Source of the DNA: Flammeovirgaceae bacterium
GTDB lineage: Bacteria; Bacteroidota; Bacteroidia; Cytophagales; Cyclobacteriaceae
Length of the DNA stretch: 40,167 bases
Direction of reading: 5' to 3'
Assembly (NCBI GenBank): GCA_002691385.1
Contig: NZHT01000045.1
Location: 1 to 40,167 of the forward strand
The translations under genes were made by a program, and so were the position numbers. The notes under the pieces were generated by a model, which made no database searches, had not been told where the DNA came from, and saw only the letters and a list, made by a program, of their open reading frames with translations. This document shows positions 33,984-40,167 of the stretch, one piece after another; positions within the stretch are counted from its first letter, which is position 1, and the number at the start of each line of letters is the position of its first letter.

Positions 33984-35012
33984 ATGGCTGAATACATGGA
34001 GATAATTAAAGATTTCAAGGCAAAAAAATATGCACCTGTTTATTTCTTGCATGGAGAAGAATCTTTTTTTATTAATAATATTGTAACTCTTTTTGAAAAT
34101 GAATTGCTGGATGAGAGTCAAAAGAGTTTCAATCAATACATACTTTACGGTAAAGAAGTTGATATCAATCAAATCATAAGTACAGCAAGAAAATTTCCTA
34201 TGATGGGGGATCAGCAGCTTATTGTGGTCAAAGAAGCTCAAGAGATTAAAGATTTGAAAAAAAGTGAAGGCATTGAAGTGCTAATTCATTATTTGAAGAC
34301 ACCCGTGCCCTCAACTATTTTAGTTTTTGCCTACCAGCACAAATCCTTAGATAAGAGGAGTAAGCTGTCCAAAGTGTTGACTAAAACAACTGTCATGATG
34401 GAGGCGAAAAAAATGTATGATAATCAAATTGGCTCTTGGATTCAAAATTATTTAGATACCAAATCTCTAAAGATGAGCAAAAAAGGAATCATGATGTTGT
34501 CTGAAAATATTGGTAATAACCTTCAAAGATTGTCTACTGAAATAGATAAACTTGCTTTGAACATAACCAAGGGTGATGAGATAAATGAGCAGCACATTCA
34601 AAACTATGTAGGAATTAACAGAGATTATAATATTTTTGAACTCCAAAAAGCCCTTTCTTTTGGTGATTTTTCTAAAGCATTTAAAATCATCGAATACTTT
34701 ACTTTAAATTTATCCAAGAATCCTTTTGTATTAACGATCAATCAGTTGTTTGCCTACTTCAATAAAATTCTCATCATTCATCAATCATCAATAAAAGAAA
34801 ACCATCAGCTTGCTTCCCTTATAGGGGTTAATCCCTTTTTTGTAGGTGAATATTTGAATGCTAGCAAACGGTATAGTTTACCGATTGTTTTGAGAAATAT
34901 TGCATTAGTCCACGATACAGATTTAAAATTTAAGGGCATTAAACCTTTTGCTAGCCCAAAGGGAAAGGAAAGCGCTCTATTAAAAGAATTGATTTTTAAA
35001 TTGATGCATTAG
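33984..35012 (+). CDS. holA: DNA polymerase III, delta subunit
   Basis: Clamp-loader subunit that opens the sliding clamp. Of about 342 residues, the N-terminal YAPVYFLHGEESFFINNIVTLFENELLD is the HolA signature (xYxLxGEExFx), and the Walker-like domain is degenerate, as is normal for delta. The middle AAA+ part includes LIVVKEAQEIKDLK. The clamp-loader collar domain (about 215-342) contains NYVGINRDYNIFELQKALSFGDFSKAFKIIEYF and KGIKPFASPKGKESALLKELIFKLMH. The frame opens at a GTG (33981); ATGs at 33984 and 33996 are both possible, and the promoter box position favours 33996. Divergent from tyrS; the TPR gene begins 33 bases downstream, but that has its own box. Confidence 0.95.
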   Translation: MAEYMEIIKDFKAKKYAPVYFLHGEESFFINNIVTLFENELLDESQKSFNQYILYGKEVDINQIISTARKFPMMGDQQLIVVKEAQEIKDLKKSEGIEVLIHYLKTPVPSTILVFAYQHKSLDKRSKLSKVLTKTTVMMEAKKMYDNQIGSWIQNYLDTKSLKMSKKGIMMLSENIGNNLQRLSTEIDKLALNITKGDEINEQHIQNYVGINRDYNIFELQKALSFGDFSKAFKIIEYFTLNLSKNPFVLTINQLFAYFNKILIIHQSSIKENHQLASLIGVNPFFVGEYLNASKRYSLPIVLRNIALVHDTDLKFKGIKPFASPKGKESALLKELIFKLMH

Positions 35013-35029
35013 AAGCAATTTCAATGACC

Positions 35030-35037
35030 TATTTTTG
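35030..35037 (+). promoter_or_regulatory. Predicted -7 box for the 1010-residue TPR gene
   Basis: TATTTTTG, a perfect TAnnTTTG, eight bases before the GTG start at 35046. Transcription starting about seven bases downstream would leave a leader of only a few bases. No TTTG at proper -33 distance (a TTG is 26 bases upstream). Confidence 0.45.
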
Positions 35038-35045
35038 CAATCATA

Positions 35046-38000
35046 GTGAGTGAGTCTATCAAAAACGTATCTATATTCTTTGTTATCATCTTTGGATTTC
35101 AATTGCATGGTCAAAGTCCAGTTCAAGATCAAGATAATGATCCTGCCTATTTACAATCTATTAATCATTACGAATCAGGACGTTATCAAAAGGCTACAAT
35201 GGGATTTATTCACTATTTAAAAGTGGGAAATACTAACTCTTTTTTAGTGGGATCCCATTTTTATCTAGCTCAGATTGAACTAGAAGTGAATCAAAATATC
35301 CAGCCAATGATGCAATTCATGAATCATTATAAGATCGAGACTTTCTATGTAAAGGCCTTAATTGCTTTGGGCAATTATCATTTTCGTTTGAAGGACTACA
35401 AAAATGCAGTTCCTTATTTTTATCGTATTCGACCCAATTTATTATTGGAAACCCTTTATGTCAATGTAAGATTTAAATTGGCATACAGTCTCTACATGGA
35501 ACAACTCCATGATGAAGCACTTCTCTTGTTTAATGAGGTAACTTATTATTCGCAAGAGGAGAAGTATAATGCCCACTATTATGCAGGTGTAATTTACTTC
35601 AATAATGAAGATTTTGATAATGCGTTAGATCAGTTGTTATTGGCTCAAAAAACATCTGCATTGTATAAATTGACGGCACCTTTTATCGCTAAAATTTATT
35701 TAAATCAAAAACAATATATGGAGGTCGTTTCCTATGCTGAAACGCATCTTAAAAAAACAAAAGGTATTAATTTAGAAAGTAAAATTATATTGAATAGAGT
35801 CGCCGCTGAAGCATCGTTTGCTCAATTTAACTACTTGAAGGCTATTCAATATTATAAAGAAGTGCTCCTTTTGAGCAAATCAAAGGGGGATGTAGCCTTG
35901 TTCTTTAATTTAGGATACTCATTAGAGCAAGCTGGAAAAATTGTTGCGGCAGCAGACCAATATAAAATTGCAGCTTTATCTGAAGATGCGTTAGGTCAAC
36001 ATGCTGCTTTTAGATTGGGACAAATTTACATTGAGCTAAATCAATTCAACGCTGCGATCAATGCCTTTCAAATTGTTTTAGAAAGCGAATTCAGTGCGCA
36101 ATTAAGAGATCAATCTTATTTTTTGATTGCAAAATCCTGGTTTCAACTCCATAATTTCGAAGAAACTATTCATATATTAGAAAAACGTTTAAAAGTACGC
36201 CCAAATGGTGAAAATGGGATTGAGGCGGCACAACTTTTGGCTGATGCTTATCTCTACACATCAAATTATAAGGAAGCAATTGATCACCTAGAAGATACTG
36301 AACTTAAAAGTTTTCCACTTAAAAAAACCTATCAAATGGTTACTTTAAAATACGCTCAACTTTTATTCAATGATCAGGTTTATGACCAAGTCAAATATTG
36401 GCTTTCAAGGTCATTAGTGAATGCGGTAGATCCAAAATATAAATTAATGGCAAATCTATTGATGGCTGAATGTCTCTCTGCACAGAATAAACATGGTTTA
36501 AGCGTTGACTATTTTAATCAGGTCATTCGCTCAGAGCAGGTAAGCGAAGAGCAGAAAAGAAGGGCTTATTATGGTTTAGGATACGCTCAATACAATATGG
36601 AGGAATATAAAATGGCCTATAAAACTTTTTCGTTGTTTATAAATTTGAACACGACAAAAGGCAATATTTACATGAATGATGCAACTTTAAGAGCTGCCGA
36701 TTGTTTGTTTATCTTGAAACAATTTGATGAGGCCATATCTATGTATCGAAAGAGCAATGTAAATGTAGCACAAGAATATGCCAGTTATCAAATAGCAAAT
36801 ATCTATTATTTGAAAAATGAGTTGGAAAGGGCTCAAAAAATGTTTGAACATTTCATTGGAAACTATTCAAACTCATTTCTTGCTGATAATGCAACATTTC
36901 AGCTTGGAGAGATTCTGATTGACTTAGAAAAATTTGAATTGGCTATTGCTAATTTCAATTATTTTGTGGAGCGCTATGACAAAAGTGTATTGCTTCCAAA
37001 TGTATATGAAGGAAGAGCCGTTGCTTATACAAATAAAAATCAGTGGGCTGAAGCAGCTAAAGATTATTATATGATTTTGGATAATTACTTGAGTCATCCA
37101 ATAGCAAATGAAGCAATCTTGGGACTTCAAAATATCCGTAATAAAGGTTTTGAAATTGATAATTTTGATAAATATATGGCCAAACTAAGGACTCTTGATC
37201 CAAATAATGCAAGCTTAGAATTCATTTCGTTTGAACAATTGAAGAATGATTATTTCAATCAAGATTATGAGCCTTTGATAGAAGGAATAAATGCTTTCAG
37301 AAATGCTTATCCAAATACACTGCGTAACTATGATTTGTATTATTTTATGGGAGATGCCTATTTTGAGCTCGGAAAGTGGGAAGATGGAATTACTCAGTTT
37401 GAACCGATTATCTCACAACAAAAGGGAGCTTACCTTGGGAGGGCCCTCGCCAAATCAGCTAAAGCAAATATGAATCTTAATAGATATGATCAAGCCATAA
37501 ATTTATTCTTATTGTTGAGTGAAAATGCTAATAGTGAACGAGAGTTGGATCAAGCTCAGGAAGGTTTGATGATGGCTTATTATGCGAATAAAGATACTGA
37601 AAATGCCCTCGAAATAGCGCAGAAAATGAGTATAAATATTGCTTTATCGGAGTCTAAAAGAAATTTTGCTTCCCTTTATTTGTTAAGGATTGCAATGAAC
37701 AGTCGTGAGTATGATAAAGGACTCTTGCTTGCAGCGTCGTTAATTGAAAGCACAGATTATCAAATCGCCGCTGAAGCAGCTTTTATAATGGCCCAGATAC
37801 GATACAATCAAGATAATTATACCGCTTCGATTGAACAATGTATTATATTATTGGGTAAATATGGGCTTTATGAACAATGGACAGATAAAACTTATTTATT
37901 GTTAGTGAACAATTATATGGCTTCAGGAGAATTGCTTCAAGCTAAAGCTACTATAAATTCTATATTGGACAACACAGATAATGAGGCACTTAAAATTAAA

Positions 38001-38078
38001 GCTGAGGAGCTTCTTGAAAGTGTAAATCAGCTAGAAAAAACAGTTCTTACCAAAGAAAATGATTCTATAGATGGTTAA
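35046..38078 (+). CDS. Large secreted TPR-repeat protein
   Basis: Length is 1010 residues. A signal peptide (MSESIKNVSIFFVIIFGFQLHGQ) is followed by about 25 helical hairpins of TPR type across the whole mature protein; for example LGNYHFRLKDYKNAVPYFYRI, HYYAGVIYFNNEDFDNALDQLLLAQ, LGYSLEQAGKIVAAADQYKIAAL and ADNATFQLGEILIDLEKFELAIANFNYFVERY. The last repeats have the tol-pal-like YNQDNYTASIEQ. It is expected in the periplasm or at the outer membrane as a scaffold. The start is GTG at 35046, the only in-frame start before the signal peptide. Its stop overlaps the ATG of the beta-barrel gene by eight bases (ATGGTTAA), so the two products are tightly coupled and probably work together. Confidence 0.85.
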   Translation: MSESIKNVSIFFVIIFGFQLHGQSPVQDQDNDPAYLQSINHYESGRYQKATMGFIHYLKVGNTNSFLVGSHFYLAQIELEVNQNIQPMMQFMNHYKIETFYVKALIALGNYHFRLKDYKNAVPYFYRIRPNLLLETLYVNVRFKLAYSLYMEQLHDEALLLFNEVTYYSQEEKYNAHYYAGVIYFNNEDFDNALDQLLLAQKTSALYKLTAPFIAKIYLNQKQYMEVVSYAETHLKKTKGINLESKIILNRVAAEASFAQFNYLKAIQYYKEVLLLSKSKGDVALFFNLGYSLEQAGKIVAAADQYKIAALSEDALGQHAAFRLGQIYIELNQFNAAINAFQIVLESEFSAQLRDQSYFLIAKSWFQLHNFEETIHILEKRLKVRPNGENGIEAAQLLADAYLYTSNYKEAIDHLEDTELKSFPLKKTYQMVTLKYAQLLFNDQVYDQVKYWLSRSLVNAVDPKYKLMANLLMAECLSAQNKHGLSVDYFNQVIRSEQVSEEQKRRAYYGLGYAQYNMEEYKMAYKTFSLFINLNTTKGNIYMNDATLRAADCLFILKQFDEAISMYRKSNVNVAQEYASYQIANIYYLKNELERAQKMFEHFIGNYSNSFLADNATFQLGEILIDLEKFELAIANFNYFVERYDKSVLLPNVYEGRAVAYTNKNQWAEAAKDYYMILDNYLSHPIANEAILGLQNIRNKGFEIDNFDKYMAKLRTLDPNNASLEFISFEQLKNDYFNQDYEPLIEGINAFRNAYPNTLRNYDLYYFMGDAYFELGKWEDGITQFEPIISQQKGAYLGRALAKSAKANMNLNRYDQAINLFLLLSENANSERELDQAQEGLMMAYYANKDTENALEIAQKMSINIALSESKRNFASLYLLRIAMNSREYDKGLLLAASLIESTDYQIAAEAAFIMAQIRYNQDNYTASIEQCIILLGKYGLYEQWTDKTYLLLVNNYMASGELLQAKATINSILDNTDNEALKIKAEELLESVNQLEKTVLTKENDSIDG

Positions 38079-39759
38079 AAATGTAATTAAAATCTACTTA
38101 CTTTTTTTGCCTATCATTACCTATAGTCAAAGTACTCAAAAAATAGAGTCTGCAGAGTTCATTGTTGAAAAGGATAAGGATTTGAAACTTCCCAAAAGAG
38201 AGAGGCTATTTGAAAGTGCAAAGTTAATTCCAACTTTAGCAACTTTTGATTCATTAACTTTTGTTTTGAAAGATATTCCCTTTGAAATTCGTTCTTACCA
38301 TCCAAACCTGAAAGTAGCAACTCTTGCAAAGGCTGCTAAAGAAAGGAAGTTTGATCATTTAATTAACATAGGTTTTGGTTCCTACAATACTCCTGGAATA
38401 ATATATGAATACAGTACGCATCACTCAACTGGTTCCAATTATGGGATGAACATTGATTTAAAAAAACATCAAAAGGGTCCTGTCCAAGATAATTACAGTG
38501 GTGAAAGTACTTCAATAATACAGCTTTGGCATAGAGTCAATTTGGGCAAAGGAATGCTATCTTCCTCACTCGACTACGGATATGATAAATTTTATAATTT
38601 CGGGGGGCTTGATCAAATAAGCGCTACCTCTAGTGTTAGAGATACAGCAGATCATTATTTAAGAAGACAACATCAATTTAATTTATACTTTGATTATCTA
38701 ATAAATATAAAAGGTAAAAATCAAATTAGTATAATGCCAGAATGGCATTATACGGGCCAGCAAGGGTTGAGTAAGACAGATAATGTATCGAGTTATTATT
38801 CGGGTGGGGAAGAAAATGATTTTATTTTAAATTTCAATTTAGATGCATTGGAAAAGAAATTTTGGGTATTTGATTTTGATTTTTTTATGGCTTTCACTCA
38901 ATTTAATAATCAAAGATTTGAAAATAATCAGCGTATTTGGACTTATGCCCTTCCAAAAATAGATTTAACTTTTAATGATTTTTCTATGTCTGCGGGATTT
39001 AAGATTGGTTTTTTCGATGATGCTGCGGAAGGTGGCTCCGGGTTTTTTTTACCTGATTTGACAGCATCTTATACATTTGGAAATAATGTTTCTGTATACG
39101 GAGAAGCAAAAGGGGATATTATTAGGAATGATTTTAAAAGTTTAGTCAGTCATAACAGACATGTTTCTGATAGTATCTTATTAAAGACAAGTGTCGAGAA
39201 AATTGGTTTTAAACTAGGTGTTTCGGGCATTATTTTTCCACGTATGACCTACGACATTAATATTTCGATAAAATCAATAAATGACCAAATGTATTTTACT
39301 AATAATAAAACTGATCCTTCCTATTTTGATGTTGTATATGATCTAGGGAATAGTTCTCGGTTTGATTTTCAGAGTTACCTAAATTTTGATGTAACAAACC
39401 AAATATCATGGTTTGCCATGGTAAAGTACAATGAAATTAAAACCAATACTATTCAAATGCCTTGGCATATACCATCGACATCGCTTCAAATGGGATCTAA
39501 ATTTAAACTTATAAATGATAGATTAATTTTGGCTCCTTTCTTGATCAATTTATCTAATATAAAGGCCTTGTCAGTTGATGAAAATATCATTTATTTACCA
39601 AATGTGATAGATTTTGGGATGGATATAAATATGACATTGAATGAAAAAATTACTACATTTTTAAAAATTAGAAACCTTTTGGGCAAAGAGAATCAAATTT
39701 TTAATCTTTATAGTTCAAGAGAATTTGATATTTATGGGGGAATCAGTGTGCGTTTTTAA
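38071..39759 (+). CDS. Outer membrane beta-barrel protein partnering the TPR protein
   Basis: The 562 residues start with a signal peptide (MVKNVIKIYLLFLPIITYS). A periplasmic N-terminal segment rich in charged residues follows (about 25-100), then a long barrel with alternating aromatic strands: HLINIGFGSYNTPGIIYEYST, GMLSSSLDYGYDKFYNFGGLDQIS, PKIDLTFNDFSMSAGFKIGFF. It ends in IYGGISVRF, whose terminal Phe is the BAM recognition signal. It has no plug domain, so the common label TonB-dependent receptor is not supported by the sequence. The overlap with the TPR gene and the shared phylum-wide pairing in my memory suggest a TPR-barrel complex at the outer membrane; what it does is unknown. Confidence 0.8.
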   Translation: MVKNVIKIYLLFLPIITYSQSTQKIESAEFIVEKDKDLKLPKRERLFESAKLIPTLATFDSLTFVLKDIPFEIRSYHPNLKVATLAKAAKERKFDHLINIGFGSYNTPGIIYEYSTHHSTGSNYGMNIDLKKHQKGPVQDNYSGESTSIIQLWHRVNLGKGMLSSSLDYGYDKFYNFGGLDQISATSSVRDTADHYLRRQHQFNLYFDYLINIKGKNQISIMPEWHYTGQQGLSKTDNVSSYYSGGEENDFILNFNLDALEKKFWVFDFDFFMAFTQFNNQRFENNQRIWTYALPKIDLTFNDFSMSAGFKIGFFDDAAEGGSGFFLPDLTASYTFGNNVSVYGEAKGDIIRNDFKSLVSHNRHVSDSILLKTSVEKIGFKLGVSGIIFPRMTYDINISIKSINDQMYFTNNKTDPSYFDVVYDLGNSSRFDFQSYLNFDVTNQISWFAMVKYNEIKTNTIQMPWHIPSTSLQMGSKFKLINDRLILAPFLINLSNIKALSVDENIIYLPNVIDFGMDINMTLNEKITTFLKIRNLLGKENQIFNLYSSREFDIYGGISVRF

Positions 39760-39830
39760 TTGTAAATATATATTTTGCATATAAAAATATGTTTTGTCCT
39801 TTTTTTAATCGGCTTCTTACAAAATAATAT

Positions 39831-40167
39831 ATGGCGACTTTAAATAATTTAGAAGAAAATGAGGGAGATGGTTTTCAAGGGCAATTCGAAGAAGGAGAGG
39901 ATTATGGTTTGCCTCAATTGGATTTTTCTCCTTTAGATTCGCTTGATTTTATTGAAGTTGGTACCAAAGAGGTTCCCTCTAGGTATTCAATAGACGAGGA
40001 AACTCAAACTACTGTAGATTATAAGGAATCTGTGTCGTCTCCCGCAGTAGAGACTGAATATAAATCATCTAAAGTATATCAAGCAGATGGAAATCAAAAG
40101 TTAAAATTTGTCTTTGTAGTTGTATTAGGTGTATTATTTGCCTCTATCATTGGCCTTGGTTTGTATA
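39831..40167 (+). CDS. Acidic single-pass membrane protein, N-terminal part (cut by window edge)
   Basis: Open from the ATG at 39831 to the window edge (112 codons visible). The N-terminal 88 or so residues are strongly acidic and low-complexity (NLEENEGDGFQGQFEEGEDYG... EVPSRYSIDEETQTT), then a hydrophobic segment LKFVFVVVLGVLFASIIGLGLY that starts at about residue 91. The pattern is of a cytoplasmic acidic tail, one membrane helix, and a periplasmic domain beyond the window. SPOR-type proteins have this layout, but nothing seen proves that. It follows the TPR-barrel pair by 71 bases and may be co-transcribed. Identity is unknown. Confidence 0.65.
   Translation, partial: MATLNNLEENEGDGFQGQFEEGEDYGLPQLDFSPLDSLDFIEVGTKEVPSRYSIDEETQTTVDYKESVSSPAVETEYKSSKVYQADGNQKLKFVFVVVLGVLFASIIGLGLY

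Noticed and set aside
38071-39759. TonB-dependent receptor
   Set aside because: The barrel is too short and no plug domain is visible; only a general outer-membrane barrel can be supported.

Overview
The window is chromosomal DNA from a member of the Bacteroidota, most likely a Cytophagales-like marine or free-living bacterium. The evidence is AT-rich DNA, near absence of Shine-Dalgarno sequences, promoter boxes of the Bacteroidota form (TTTG, then TAnnTTTG), a serine-palmitoyltransferase-like enzyme, a small Hc1-type histone-like protein, T9SS-style secreted-protein architecture, and several families typical of this phylum. No phage, insertion sequence, CRISPR array, rRNA or tRNA was seen.

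Layout. 1-1949 (-): 5' two thirds of leuS. 2152-2946: thyA. 3134-6029: an outer-membrane efflux protein and its periplasmic adaptor, without a transporter gene beside them. 6019-6603 (-): a Maf nucleotide pyrophosphatase. 6633-6780 (-): a degraded biotin-carboxylase N-terminus. 6896-8161: a PLP enzyme of the SPT/KBL family. 8244-9394: a histone-like protein, an orphan lipoprotein and a Bor-like lipoprotein, with two near-identical hairpin terminators. 9426-12824 (-): the operon ligA / unknown protein / dapA. 13038-16057: CCA-adding enzyme (TTG start), TPR protein, secreted beta-sandwich protein. 16046-20844 (-): a neurotransmitter-type Na+ symporter, a conserved protein of unknown function and an acyl-CoA dehydrogenase. 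A large perfect inverted repeat lies upstream of the dehydrogenase. 21026-22600: an IF2_N-like lysine-rich protein and a divergent TetR regulator. 22610-24641 (-): a sodium:solute symporter with a small membrane-protein partner. 24914-28531: a divergent PiT phosphate transporter and an OprP-like porin. 28533-33836 (-): an Asp-box propeller protein, a lipoprotein and tyrS. 33984-39759: holA, a 1010-residue TPR protein and an outer-membrane beta-barrel. 39831-end: the start of an acidic single-pass membrane protein.

Most genes are housekeeping (translation, DNA replication and repair, lysine and dTMP synthesis) mixed with envelope transport. Genes are tightly packed, and several convergent pairs touch or overlap. 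The least ordinary signals are the 20-bp perfect inverted repeat around a promoter-like box at 20865-20923, the biotin-carboxylase relic at 6633-6780, promoter boxes that almost touch start codons (holA, the TPR gene), non-ATG starts, and several conserved families of unknown function. I found no clear multi-gene system that is new.
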